From assembly GCA_032433765.1 (NCBI GenBank), contig JAVIAB010000124.1:96167702-96231701 (forward strand): 64,000 nt of DNA, written 5' to 3'. The stretch's first letter is position 1. The number at the start of each line of letters is the position of its first letter. Both the position numbers and the translations under genes were made by a program. Below the pieces are notes generated by a model. That model saw only the letters and a list, made by a program, of their open reading frames with translations. It did not search any database and was not told the DNA's origin. The DNA comes from Megaustenia siamemsis (Eukaryota > Mollusca > Gastropoda > Stylommatophora > Ariophantidae). Shown piece by piece: positions 42,991 to 54,544 of this stretch.

Positions 42991-43789
42991 TTTAAAAATA
43001 TATATTTAATGTTACTGAACGTCATTTCTGTACTTATAGTAGCAATCTGCAAACACACACAAATACAAAGATCGGAATTTCCTGACTTAAATGATCGTAG
43101 CTACCATGAGAGCGCCGCCGATAATTAAGATCAGTACGAAAAGTGTGCCGTGGGTGACCAATTTTGTAAACACTGTTGTAAGAGATACAGTTTTGTTCAG
43201 GAGCTATCTATAAGATTGAGATTTCACAATACTAGGCCACATCGTTTAGACAAGAGGAGGCCAGTGCCTATCTTCACTCTCATTACCTTCACTATTCAGT
43301 GAGCCTGGTACCTTTTCTATTTTTCCAACTGGGTTGACCGGAGAATGTCAAAATGGGACTTAATGTTCTGCTTATCATCATGCTTGTACGTAAACACATA
43401 TCTAGCGATCGACTCATTGTATACTAATCTCATGTCGTCAACGCTGAAACAAACGTTAATGTGTTAATTTTACTCTGTTACAATTATGAAGATATTAATC
43501 AGTGCAAGGATATATCATTACATTCATTATCGCCCGTTTCGTCATGTCAGACGGTAGTGGAGGCTATTGTGTATTTGGTTTTGAGGTTTTGTTTTAGTTG
43601 AACAGCTTCTCTCGTGGCAGATTCATCCAATGTGTGACAAACACACTCGGCCATAAAATGCACAAGTCAGGTCCGATGATCAAAACGGTTTTCCATAAAT
43701 TTTTTTCCTTGAGTTTTTTTTTTTTTTTACTCTTTCATGTTTTGCAAACGTACAGAGTCAAGTGATGTTATGCACAGACTCTCCATGAT
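42991..43789 (+). other. GPCR copy 2 intron 1, no gene seen
   Basis: AT-rich intron DNA. 43,250-43,510 is loosely similar to 15,690-15,980. A T run lies at 43,713-43,728. Confidence 0.4.
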
Positions 43790-44640
43790 GTGAGATCTCT
43801 TGCACTATGTTCCCAACCATGTTCACAGATGTAGAAGTCATTTAGAGATGATCTATACTTTCTCCGTGTATTAGTTCACCATATAGTAATTGCTTGGGAA
43901 TGCTGTTTTCTTCCATTAGCTGGACGTGATCCAGTCACCTTAACCTTCGGCTTCTGACCATTGATATGATTGTTAAAGTCGTTGCAGGACTGTTATGTTG
44001 GTTAGCTTGTCCTGCCATTTGTTGTGCATAATTCTGCGGAGTTTATATTCTTTAAATTCGTATATATATATGTATTTATATATAATAATAATAACAAGTA
44101 ACAAAATAAAAGAATATCGGCCATTAGTTGTGACTATGGGCAATATAGTATTGGTACACGCTTGTATTTTTACATTAAGCAACGACATATTCTTTGATGT
44201 ATAGGTCATGCCATGTCTGACCGTCAAACTGTTTACCATAAGATGAGATCACTAGCAATTCTGTGCTGATGTGAGAATAGTGTTGCCTTTAAGAATTGAG
44301 CCAGGATTTAACTAACAATTAGGCGGGCAAACTAACAACTCAAGTTACGTGGCTTCCACAGTTTTCCTGTAAATTGACAACATTTATAGAATTCCATAAT
44401 AGTTTTGACAAAGTGTATAACGTTCTTATCGTGTTACATATTGCAGGAGACATTACATGTACATTTATTCTTCTTGCATCATTTAAAGTTTCAATCTGAA
44501 TAAATTTTGCTACATGATAACTATATTTGTTTTTCAAATCACTCTCACTTAGACAAAGTTTCTGATTTATAACGAGCATCATCACTCGTGCATCCATCGG
44601 CATTTATTTCTGTCTGGACGATTCTTCTCTAGGTCTACTT
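43790..44640 (-). mobile_element. LINE C-terminal remnant in intron
   Basis: Minus strand reads EYKLRRIMHNKWQDKLTNIT near 44,000-44,060 and a HVQLMEENSIPKQLLYGEL-like stretch near 43,870-43,930, the usual post-RT segment of RTE/CR1-like elements, with a microsatellite-like TA run at 44,060-44,085 inserted. The part 44,340-44,603 is open but unassigned. Confidence 0.5.
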
Positions 44641-45300
44641 TTTTTCAACTTTCCTAGTGTCCATGTTTTGTACCATTAGATGTAAAATCTTACATATATC
44701 TGGGCAAAAATATAGATAAAGAGGGAGGAACAGAAAATGATACCAAAATAAGGATATCAAAAGCAAGAAGAGCTTTCATTGCACTGGGAAACATGGAAAT
44801 CCAAAGAAATTAGGTTAAATACTAAAATAAAAATTTTCAACTCAAATTTTAAGGCGGTCCAATTATATGGTTGTGAAACATGGAGAACAACAAAATTGAC
44901 AATCACGAAGATACAGACATTCATTAATGGATGCTTACGCAGGATAAAAGGATGGAAATGGCAGGACAAAATCACTAACATAGAATTATGGAAATGTACC
45001 AGTCAAACACCAGTGGATAAAGAGATACAGCGAAGACGATGGCGCTGGATAGGACACACACTGCGGAAGCCAACTGAGAGCATTACACAACATGCTCTTT
45101 TTTGGAATCCCCAGGGGAAAAGACAAAGAGGAAGACCAAGGAATTCTTGGAGAAGACAGATGGAAGCAGAGATGAAGATGATGGAGAAGACATGGAATGA
45201 TCTTAAAAGAATGGCAAAAAACAGAACGACTTGGGAAGTGTTTGTTGAAGACCTATGCTCCAATGGGAGCTAAAAAGGTAGAAGAAGAAGAAGAAGAGTG
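44641..45300 (+). mobile_element. LINE 3' end with (GAA)n tail
   Basis: From YIYLGKNIDKEGGTENDTKI near 44,690 through the open stretch 44779-45273, ending in AGAAGAAGAAGAAGAG at 45,282-45,297, the 3' tail. The same family ends at 53155-53450 and leaves a scrap at 49,030-49,100. Confidence 0.7.
44779..45273 (+). pseudogene. LINE ORF2 C-terminal fragment
   Basis: 164 open codons without the RT core. Contains NTKIKIFNSNFKAVQLYGCE, LRRIKGWKWQDKITNIELW, RRRWRWIGHTLRKP and GKRQRGRPRNSWRRQMEAE, then a typical MAKNRTTWEVFVEDLCS end. A 5'-truncated copy of a non-LTR retrotransposon lying in the receptor intron in the sense orientation. Confidence 0.7.
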
Positions 45301-45894
45301 TCCGTGTGATTTTCAGTTCATTGACTGTCTTGCAATATTGCGTGGTGACCTTCACAATGTGTGGTCAACCCGTCTCTATTCCCATTGCTATTCCCATTCT
45401 CCGTTTCTGTTGCTATCAGTGCAATTTTGTCTCAAAGATTTTTATTTGCAATTGTATTTCCATCTAATAATAAGAAGCTCCCGGATGCATGTGATGTACT
45501 TCATGTGAGAGGACGTCATCAGAAAAGTCTCAATCTTCCAACCGCCTGTTGAGAGTCCACTGGATTCCATTATAGTTACCTGAGGTTGTTGTTATCTTCA
45601 CGGCCCGATCTATCGCCAGATGAAAAAATCCTTGACGAGCTTCTGTTTGTTTTGTGATGCTGTCTTTAAGGTAGTGTAGCATCAGTTACTATATGACTTC
45701 GCGGTATACACTATCAAATACTCGTTAAAATATCCACAAAGCTGCTATACAATAGGAACTGCCATTCTATCACCTGTTCTATGACAATGAGCGTGGTAGT
45801 AGGTTAATGCGTGTACACTGTTTATCTTGACGGAAACATTCTTGTTCAGGTCTTAGTTTTGTTCTCAGAGAATTTTATATTCTCTCTGGAGGCG
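45301..45894 (-). mobile_element. RT remnant and unassigned intron sequence
   Basis: About 45,580-45,740 on minus reads a KAFDSVYREVI-like RT motif 2 region with an ITKQTEARQGFFHLAID-like stretch, a decayed reverse transcriptase. The rest is not assigned. Confidence 0.4.
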
Positions 45895-46210
45895 AAGGCG
45901 CGCCTACCAGCACCAGAGCTGGAAGTTGTCAGCGACCCACAGCTGATGGCTTGCGCCAGGATCGGTGAACCAGAGCCATCCAGATCCTGCTCCACCTCTC
46001 CGTGGTGCCTCCAGTAACAGACTAACCTGTCTAGTCTGGCCAAGCGAGCAGGGATCGAAGAGGGAAAACAACCCGGTGCTAAAAAATGTCGTGCTGAAGT
46101 CGGATGTGTTGGGCCGAAAGGCGCAAATATAACAGTTATACTGCAAACCACAACACAACGCAGATACACCAACTTAACGTCCTTTTAAGGGCGGATGACG
46201 AAGAGGAATT
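45895..46210 (+). repeat. dispersed repeat, copy A
   Basis: Shares with 49750-50050 the series CAGAGCTGGAAGTTGTCAGC, CTCTCCGTGGTGCCTCCAG, GTCGTGCTGAAGTCGGATGT and GGGCGGATGACGAAGAGG. Probably the 3' end of a non-LTR element (the GCGGATGACGAAGAG end is LINE-like), with a looser relative at about 9,080-9,150. Confidence 0.6.
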
Positions 46211-46398
46211 CTACAATCTACGAATACTCTAGAATACTTTAGTCATCGGGCGAACGTAAGCAAATTCTCACATCTTGTTAGTATCTTGCTAAGAATAAAT
46301 ATCAATGTGATCCTAAAGTGATAAACATATATGAAGGTCTGTCCGATCAGTGCTTTAAGAACATCAGTTTCACTCCCACGTTGACTGTGAGTAGGTGG
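46211..46398 (+). other. intron sequence, nothing seen
   Basis: AT-rich intron DNA between two repeat remnants. Confidence 0.4.
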
Positions 46399-46790
46399 TT
46401 GTTTTAATGCTGCATCTGCTCCTCTTCTTATTCGAACGTTTTGAATAGCGCGTCTCGCCTCTATTTCCTGTCTATTGTGACAGTATGATCTCTTTGGTTT
46501 TCAATGAGACCGGCTTGGGATCGCCATGTTGCCTATTGGATGCTCTGGTGAAGAAAAAAATGTTCTTCCAACGACAAGTTCGTTTGTGCAACAGGAATCT
46601 CTGAACGTTGTACCATTTTCGTTTCCAGCATGTGTCGTCGTCCCCTACTTTGGCGTTACGGTCACCCATCAGTAACAATGATCCCTTCTGGGTGTTCTTT
46701 CTATTGTTGCCATACAGTTGTGAAATGATTCCTTTTACTCCACAGTTGAAACAATTTGTTAAAGTATTACATTTTATGATTGTCAACAAC
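46399..46790 (-). mobile_element. LINE endonuclease remnant
   Basis: Minus strand includes KGSLLLMGDRNAKVGDDD, the GDxN motif of the exonuclease-endonuclease-phosphatase domain of non-LTR elements, followed by a QRFLLHKRT and HGDPKPVSLKTKEIIL segment. Broken at both ends. Confidence 0.6.
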
Positions 46791-47397
46791 TTGCCTTTTG
46801 AATTAAATCGAGATAATATAATTCATGGTGACAATGGTTCTCAGCAAATAATTTCCTTTGTTATTTCTGTTGTCATACGTAAGCAATGCCTTGAGCATGA
46901 TCGTTTCGTAGATTTTCGTGACCAAAACAAATTCTGTTTCACTTCTTCTGTTTGGAGTTTAATCACATAGTCCTACAGCTGCAATGATGTAGTTATGCAT
47001 TTCAGAACACGACCATATCTTGCTTTCCAATCTTAGTCGACAGAAAATTGGTCGGCAAGCTGGCTTCCGATTAGGACTATCCGCTTACATTTGTCTTGTT
47101 ATATTTATGCTACTTACCGGGTTTTTTTCAGTGATGAAGCTGCTGACTTGATGCGGAACATGCAACCTGCACGACAAGGGCGCACATTTTTGTCTGACCT
47201 CTACTGTACTCTTAGTCCCGATCAGCTTGTTTGAACCTTCTAGAAGTACAACTCTCTCTGGCATAGCTCTTGGAGTGGTCTGAGTACACAAACTGTCACA
47301 CCACGACAAGGACAAGGTATCGGCAGGGACTGATGTCATGTACAATCAAGTGAAATGTATCTTCTAATAAAACTCTATGGTCTTTCCATATCCACAG
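46791..47397 (+). other. end of GPCR copy 2 intron 1, no gene seen
   Basis: No recognised element. Ends with TTTCCATATCCACAG, a good acceptor with a pyrimidine-rich lead, in contrast to copy 1. Confidence 0.5.
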
Positions 47398-47612
47398 GTT
47401 TGGCTGTGTCAGATATAGGATGTCTATCAACATTGATCGTGATAAATATCTACTACTCTCCAGCTTTCTTGAATCTGGATTTTCCTTTTGATACCATGGA
47501 TGTCGCTTACCTGACTAGCGCAATACCCCACACGGTGTTCACTCGCATTACCTGCTGGATTACCGCGTTAATCACTCTAGAGAGGTGTTTGTGTATTGCA
47601 GCGCCATTAAAG
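47398..47612 (+). pseudogene. class A GPCR copy 2, exon 2
   Basis: 215 nt, same phases as copy 1 exon 2. Encodes GLAVSDIGCLSTLIVINIYY, FPFDTMDVAYLT and TM3 up to ERCLCIAAPLK with donor GTAAAC. The exon itself is undamaged; the gene is classed as a pseudogene because of exon 3. Confidence 0.78.
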
Positions 47613-47774
47613 GTAAACTCAATGTAATTTCTACTAAACTGTGATTTTATTATTTATAGCGTTTCATACTAAACATATAATATTATCTGTAATATTGTTT
47701 TGGAGATGGTGATCATATGTCACTATTGCATTATAACTACACACTTGTGTAAATATTGCGTTTAATTTCTAACA
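47613..47774 (+). other. intron 2 start
   Basis: Intron DNA before a LINE insertion; nothing recognised. Confidence 0.4.
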
Positions 47775-48640
47775 GTCTGCCAAGCAGAAGATGTCATCAA
47801 ACAAGTATGTGGGCTTACCAACATGAACGCTGGCGAGGAGTGGATACCGGTGCCTACGTCATTCAATGGGACATTCTCGTTTATTGTCACACTCGACAGG
47901 AAATGTAGGGAACATAACCAACTCGTGGTCAATGCGGAGGTCAACGGATAACACCTATGAGAAAGATGCAGTCATCTATACAGACGGTTCTGTAATACGA
48001 CACCAAAGAAGTTCATGGGCATTTACAGCATGCTTGACAGACAGAATAGTCAAGGAGGACAGTGGTGCAAACGTTATGACCACGAGTAGCATGACGATGG
48101 AGGTGATGGCAGTGACCAAGGCATTCAACTGGTTAGAGTCACAAGACTAAATTCCCACGCATGTACACTGAGTGATTTGATGAGCATGATACGAAAAGTA
48201 GAGACGGGATCTGTACGTAGGCAATGGGTAGAGTTTTTGCAGAAGTCAAAAATACGTAAGGTCACCTTTGTCTACGTTCCAGGACCTGCTGGAGCACGGG
48301 GAAATGATATAGCGGACAGGTTGGCTAGCTGCGCTATTGTTGAGGACAGTCAACCAATGGATCGGGCGGATATGAATCAATGCCCTCCGGGAAGTTGGAA
48401 GGACATAGGGCTTCAATAACCATGAGTCCACGTCACTCCTTCGGATGAAAGAGATGGGAGTTAAGGTGGGCACAGTCAGAAACGAGAAACTTAGTGGGCG
48501 TGTAAGAAAACTAATCAACCAACATAGAACTGGGGTCGTCAGTCGCTGGACACTTCGAGACTTGCTGCGGATGGAATCTGAGCACCTATGGACATGTTCG
48601 GTGTGCAATGATGATGACCCGCTAATAACTCAATAACTCT
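47775..48640 (+). mobile_element. RNase H-type LINE 3' end in GPCR copy 2 intron 2
   Basis: Best copy of the family also seen at 12370-12865 and 23852-26130. Read in pieces with frameshifts: AVIYTDGSVIRHQRSSWAFT and TSSMTMEVMAVTKAFNWLES (RNase H beta and DG/E motifs, 47,960-48,150), then VTFVYVPGPAGARGNDIADR and LASCAIVEDSQPMDRA (48,177-48,419), then a SRWTLRDLL...HLWTCSVCNDDD tail (48,445-48,636). The 3' end is TGATGATGACCCGCTAATAA then CTCAATAACTC. Confidence 0.7.
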
Positions 48641-49749
48641 AACAGCGTCACTCTCTTTATTATGTGTACAATATATATTGATATATTCTCAATTTCCCTT
48701 CATATCTACTGTCAGTTTGTGCAGTCAAAACTAGTATATGAAGACAATCCCTTTTCATGCATAGTTCAGCATTAATGTCCATCTTCATCTTCAAATAGTA
48801 ATTGCGCTTATGCTTTGACGTTTATTAAGACATTAATGTAGCATCTAACAGCCTCCCAAACACATAATGAGGATTGTTATATTTGTCTAACACTTTTTTT
48901 TTTTACATTTTCTGCAAAATGACGTGTTCAGGTTTACAACAGCTGGGACTGAAAATAAATGGAGACATGGCCAAAATGGGTGTGAATAAATGCAGTTGGC
49001 AGTAAACAAATTATAATTTGAGAAATACGTCTACTAGACGTAAAATCTATTTTATAATCGTATATATCTAGGCAATAATATAGATAAAGAAGGAGGGACA
49101 TTTAATTATCAATACTATGTTATCTGCAGACTTTTGTTGCTTCCGATTTTAAAGCCAGGTTTGTACGCAATTGTTCATAAATGATGTTGTTGTACAATGA
49201 AATTAGATATAGACACATAAATGTCGCATTCTTTGTCTTTTATCTTGATATTTTCTGTGTTCGTTTCAATTCGTATTGGTGTTTGGTGTTTCCAAAGTAT
49301 ATACATGCTTTTATAATCCTCAGATCTATACTGTCTATACTGATATTTTCTAGCATTTTGCTCTACTGTTCAAGACTGACCTTGTCGAAAGCTGTGGTGT
49401 AGTCAATGAGACATGGGTATAGAACTTTCTTTACCTCCAAGACTATCTCCGGCAGAGTTCGTAGTGTATAAATGACATTTTGTGTTTCTTCAGCAAATCT
49501 AAATTGCTAGTCTGTTATTTCTCTATTCAGTTGTCTAAAATTGCGTCTATTGCCATTGATTGTATTTCAAACACAACCACATGCTAATGTTGACCCTGGT
49601 TAATTCTTTTCAGATAAGTTCATGTCAATCTGTACTAACAGTAGTTTTAATTATTTAAGTGTTCAATCGATGGTATATATATATATATATTCTCTGGGTC
49701 TATATTTTTCGTCTTCTTCGAGTAGAGCGCTTTCTCGTTTTTGATGCCA
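48641..49749. mobile_element. LINE scraps in intron 2, otherwise nothing seen
   Basis: 49,030-49,100 is a piece of the LINE family at 44641. 49,370-49,520 on minus reads an RT fragment (ETQNVIYTLRTLPEIVLEVK and DYTTAFDKV-like). A TA run lies at 49,676-49,690. The remaining sequence is unassigned. Confidence 0.4.
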
Positions 49750-50055
49750 AATGCTCTTCACAGCAGCAGAGCTGGAAGTTGTCAGCGACCCACAGCTGCT
49801 GTCTTGCAATAGGATCGGTGAACCAGAACCACCCACCCTGCTCCATCTCTCCGTGGTGCCTCCAGAAACCTGTCTAGTCTGGTCAAGCGAGTAGGGATCG
49901 AAGATGGAAGACTAGCATGTACTAAAAAATGACGTGCTGAAGTCGGATGTTTTGGGCCGAAAGCGCAAATTCCAGTTTTACCGCAAACCAAACACAATGC
50001 AGGTACGCTATAGAACGTCCTTTAAGAGGGCGGATGACGAAGAGGCGTGATCCTT
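49750..50055 (+). repeat. dispersed repeat, copy B
   Basis: Second copy of the block at 45895-46210, with the same order of phrases and ending GGGCGGATGACGAAGAGGCG. Confidence 0.6.
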
Positions 50056-50160
50056 TAGACATCGGGTGAACACAAAAGAATGAACGAACAGAAAGTCATC
50101 TTAACAGAAGGCTCGTAAAATTAAATGTAATAATGTACTCATTCCTTGTATTCAATAGGT

Positions 50161-50484
50161 AAAGATAAGGTACGAGACTTGAATCAGCGTCTTAGCACGC
50201 GAGTTTCACCCATATGTGCTCGGCCGCCTATCCAGAAATGTTTGGAGATTTCTGGATAGTGTCGCCTAAAGCATCGAAAGTCACAATGCGAGGCGACATT
50301 CATCACCTTCCCAGGGCAATACTCTGGTACCCATTTCTGCCAACGGCTGGGTCGACCGTGGGGATATTTTTTTTTTTCAACCACGAGTACAACTCTCACT
50401 GCACTCAGCGGGAATCGAACACGGGTTGTCCGAACGTCGGTGGTCCAGTTGGTGGTTTTCCCAACTATGTTACCGAGGTCCTCA
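50161..50484 (-). mobile_element. tRNA-derived SINE, family 2
   Basis: Minus-strand counterpart of 8483-8812. Carries AACACGGGTTGTCCGAACGT, the reverse of the B-box region, and the TCCAGAAATG...ATTTCTGGATAG hairpin at 50,231-50,259. Confidence 0.8.
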
Positions 50485-51158
50485 AAATGTATTCAAATTT
50501 TCATAAAACACTTGTCACATAAAAAAAAACAACAACTCTATTTAATAGTTTTATATCTATCCATCCAAGTATGTGTCAAATAACTCCACACACAAATAGT
50601 AATCATGACAGCATTAAGGCTCTATAACATGCAAAACTAAATAATGGTATGTAGATACTGTTTATCGTCCCTCTTTCGCAACTTTCATGAGGATTAAAGT
50701 GCCTTATGTATTTGATCATACACGAACACATGCCGACATTTGGGTTATTACAAGTTTGACTCATATTGTCACTGACTTTACAAGGAAAGATAAGGTATAT
50801 AATAGAGATATAAACAAATGTTTATTTCACGTTTTCTCTATCTACAAAACGTTGCATTATTATAACTATTAAACTCTCATTTCACAACAAGAGAAAAGCT
50901 GACTTAACTGTCAAAGGTAATTCCTTTTAAGTTCTATGCATTCTGCAAAAGTTGTATACTTGTTACCTACGTCAGTATGTGACTGTCACAGTCTCTTGCA
51001 CTAATTAGACAAAAACGAAAAACTAGTAAATAATTGAGTCCATAAGTGCATATATCATTATACAAATTCAAGTGTTAAGTTTAAAACTCTGCATTTTATA
51101 GAAGTAAGTCAATATGGAAAACTGAAACTTGATTGTGGTTTTTTTTTTTTTGTATCAG
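50485..51158 (+). other. end of GPCR copy 2 intron 2
   Basis: AT-rich; no element recognised. Ends in a long T run and GTATCAG acceptor. Confidence 0.5.
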
Positions 51159-51739
51159 GTAAAATCACTTCTTACCCCTGAAAGCGTAACAATCATCATC
51201 ATCTCTATTTTCGTCATCTTCATTTCAACGGCAGCTCCTGTCTACGCCGCCAACAAACTGGACATGAATTTTTTCCTGAGAGAAACAAAACTCTTTTGGG
51301 GCTCGTTTATTTAGAGAACAGAGACGCTATTGAAGAGGTTTGTTTTGTTGTCAATAACGCTATGCTACCGTTTACTTCTTTTGTCATCATAGTTGTGTGT
51401 ACCACAACTTTAGTCTACAAGTTACGGAGAAATACGAAATGGAGAGAACAATCAACAAGTTCTCGGGGAGACCATATTTCTAGACAAAATCAGAGGGTGG
51501 CTAAAATGGTTGTGATGATTTCTACTTTGTTTATTATCTGTTTTACACCATAGTGCTTTGTGTTTATTGCAGTGTTACTGGAACCTGAAATGTTTATTGG
51601 TGGGAAATATTTCAATATTTTAATAATATTTGCAGGCTTTGAAACTGTCGTAGAATCGATAAATTCGTCAATGAATATTTTAATTTATTTCAAGATGAGT
51701 AGCAACTACAGGACTATGTTTAAGGAACTTTTTTTATAA
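51159..51739 (+). pseudogene. class A GPCR copy 2, exon 3 (frameshift and stop)
   Basis: Aligns along its whole length with copy 1 exon 3: TM4 (SVTIIIISIFVIFISTAAPV), TM5 (PFTSFVIIVVCTTTLVYKLR), intracellular loop (KWREQSTSSRGDH), TM6 (VAKMVVMISTLFIICFTP) and TM7 (NSSMNILIYF). A one-base-type frameshift lies in a T run near 51,268, after NKLDMN. An in-frame TAG at 51,551-51,553 interrupts after CFTP; the frame then continues with VFIAVLLEPEMFIGGKYF to a TAA at 51,737. The stop is not explained by a homopolymer indel, so the gene is probably a real pseudogene. Confidence 0.8.
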
Positions 51740-51937
51740 ATATTCTTATATAAAAGTAGTTCTTGTCAATTCACAAAAAATATGAATTATGTAGACATTA
51801 ATGATTCTAACATATATCTGCTCCTTTTTTGTTTGTTTGTTAAATGAATCCATTAGGAGACTATCATCATTATCCACTAAATAACACTTATTTCTGGCCA
51901 ATGTCAACATCCTTGAATGTTTCTCCTCGCCCGCCAA
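51740..51937 (+). other. 3' flank of GPCR copy 2
   Basis: Retains similarity to the 3' flank of copy 1 (CTCCTTTTTTGTTTGTTTG and nearby TTATG-ATTATGTA phrases), likely the 3' UTR. Confidence 0.4.
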
Positions 51938-52080
51938 TAAAACCTTCAGCCATGGTCCAATAAAACCTTCAGCCATGGTCCAATAAAACCTTCAGCCATG
52001 GTCCAATAAAACCTTCAGCCATGGTCCAATAAAACCTTCAGCCATGGTCCAATAAAACCTTCAGCCATGGTCCAATAAAG
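51938..52080. repeat. 23-bp tandem repeat, about 6 copies
   Basis: Unit AATAAAACCTTCAGCCATGG plus TCC, nearly perfect. Confidence 0.9.
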
Positions 52081-53154
52081 CTCGAAAATATAGATTCTCG
52101 TGTGTGTGTCAGTGTGTATTTGTGCGTGCGTGTGTCAGTGGGTGTGGGGGTATATGTGTATTACCCTTGATGTTTCTCTATAAACTGCTATTTGTGTAGA
52201 TGTTATAATTTTGCGTACAATTTCTAATTGAATCTAATGTGCCTACTCGAAATGAAACGACTGTCTTATCTTTAATCTAGTACATTGACCCTTTCGTGAT
52301 GGCAGCAGTCTAAAATATAATTTTATTCTGCGTGATGTCCATCTATACTCTCACGGCAGCCTGTTCCGTGAAATATCCTCTTAAATTCAAATGGTGCTAC
52401 ATTATTCATCAAAATATGGGAAGATATAAACCTATTGTCAATACCTGGGAAGATATTTTTCGAGTGCTACTTCAACACATAAAGAATAATGAAGACATAG
52501 AAGAGCAGGCAGGCTCTAGAAGTGGGGAATCAAATCTCAATATAATCAGAAATAATAAAAATCGTAGAAATCGTAAAAATCATACAAATAATAAATGCAG
52601 TTTTGCTCCAACTGTGCTAAGTTAATTATAGTCTGTGTCTCCTGTTCCTGACAAACAATGAGTAAAGGTGTTTCTGAGTTTCTGGTACCATCCACATGAA
52701 CTGGATGTAACAGCCAACTGTTTTTTTTTCTTTCTGGCTGACATGGTAATTCCCTGGTCGTTTGACCAGAATTTTCTCTTTATTTCCTTAGATTTATCCT
52801 AGCAACCACGCGTTCGTATTGTGGTCTTCAATGTCTGTGACCTGTCTAAATTAAGTTGTAAATATCATGTTGTTGTCTTATTTTTCCATGAAGCTTACAT
52901 CTAAGTGAACTTTCAACTTAACCTTTTTCCTTTAAGTGAACTTTCAACTTAACCGTTTTCCTCTAAACGAACTATCAACTAAACATTTCACCTATAAGTG
53001 AACTCTCAACATTATTTAGAGACTTAACTTTAACTATCTGGTTGCTGACGAGTTCTTATCTTTATCATTACATCTAATTTTCCTATCTGTAAACGTATCC
53101 TTCATAGTATACTATATAGGTATCCTTCATATTATACGTATAGTAATACTATAC
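52081..53154. other. microsatellite and small tandem repeat, no gene seen
   Basis: TG-rich run at 52,098-52,160. Three units around AAGTGAACTTTCAACTTAAC at about 52,900-53,010, period about 37. The open stretch at 52,332-52,625 has low-complexity Asn-rich composition and no domain. Confidence 0.5.
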
Positions 53155-53454
53155 GAGACGAAGAATGGAGTGCAAGAAATGGTAGACATAATAGCGAAAG
53201 AAAGCAACAAAAAAGAACTCATCCTGAACGGTAAGAAAACAGAAGTAATGGTCATCTCGAAGAATTAATCATTACTATCATACCTACCAAAGAGAAAGAC
53301 CAAGGCATTCCTGGAGAATACAGATAGAAGCAGAGATGAAGATGATGGGGAAGACATGGAATGATCTTAAAAGAATAGCAAAAAACAGAACGACTTGGAA
53401 AGTGTTTGTTGAAGACCTATGCTCCTCTGGGAGCTAAAAATGTAGAAGAAGAGA
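53155..53454 (+). mobile_element. LINE remnant, internally deleted
   Basis: Reads EMVDIIAKESNKKELILNGK then KTEVMVISK (end of RT), then jumps to the C-terminus RPRHSWRIQIEAEMKMMGKT and ends LCSSGS; same family as 44641-45300. The 3' end is GTAGAAGAAGAG. Confidence 0.6.
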
Positions 53455-54544
53455 GATCATACCTACCATATACAAATCAGAGGGACAAATCTGACTTGCT
53501 TGCAGTGATTGCGATCGCAATCTATGTAAGCAAGTACCCCAAATGTTATGGAGGGCGGCGGGAAGGCGGTTCCTGACAAGTATATCCCGAAGGTAACAAT
53601 CATACCTGAAGACAACTAAGGGAGGGCCAGGAAAGAGAAGGCGGGTAATGGGATCGAAACGGAGAATGAGGAGGTAGCGGTGGATGATTATTATCACATG
53701 ATAGTGGTGAGGGAGATAGGTGAGAGCAAGTACTACCCTGTTAGAAGGGGAGGAGGGATGGGTAGACAGGATGCTGGTAGCATGGCCTGAGGTGCGGAGA
53801 ACTCGTTGGAGATCAGGTAGAAGAACCGATTCGAGATAGAGGCGTAGACGAAAGGTGTTTAGTTTCAGGTGGGCTTGATGTAGGAAATCAAAGTAAACTA
53901 ATATCTAGGAAGGTGACACAAGAGGTGGAAATGTAGGAAGTGATGCTAATCAAATAGTGAATATGTCCAATATGCTCGATAAATAGGGATATTTCCTCCT
54001 CGGACAGGTTAGTCAGACCAATGAAGTCGTAAATGCACCTACAGTACGTAAGGGGGAGAGAACCGCGCTAGGTGTGGATGATCTGGTATTCTAGGTAACA
54101 TGAACAGACATGCATGGCTAGGGCCCATTTTGGCGCACATCGCTACTCCACTGATCTGGTGAAGAAGTTACCGTCGAACTCCGCTAGACGGAGGTGGACA
54201 ATGGTAGCGATAGTAGGTTGGCTTCTCTTATCAAGGAAACATTTAAGAACTCAAAAGCTATTGATGTGATAAATGGAGGTGTACAGAGACAAGATATCCA
54301 TGACAAAAAGACGGTAATACCGGTCAGGAGAAAGGGTGATGGTAGCACACATATTTAGAGCGGCGTTGGTGTCTTTAACACACGAGGCGTGGTGTGGAGT
54401 GGAGAGGTTTCACGACAATGGGTTGAAAAACAATGTCGTGAAAGTCAGAAATGGGTACCGTAAGGCACGAGATAGAAGAGACAACTGCTAAGGCTCTATC
54501 TATCGGGGAGGATCATAAGGGACGAGCAAGCAGATATACATTCT
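53455..54544 (-). mobile_element. Penelope-like (GIY-YIG-type) retroelement RT remnant
   Basis: Minus-strand peptides in order: VMDILSLYTSIYHINS (about 54,280), RLAEFDGNFFT, a LTNLSEEEISLFIEHI segment with the degraded YIDD area just before it (54,000), then TSSPPETKHLS, HPSSPSNRVVLALTYLPHYH and YDCYLRDILVRNRLPA with GTCLH at 53,520-53,600. This order (SLYTSI, then SEEE-type, then the RDxLVRxxLP and Cys linker) is that of Penelope-like elements. Several stops; the GIY-YIG domain is not seen. Confidence 0.55.

Noticed and set aside
52332..52625. 97-codon open frame with a signal-like start
   Set aside because: Asn/Lys-rich low-complexity C-terminus, no homology recognised, isolated among repeats.
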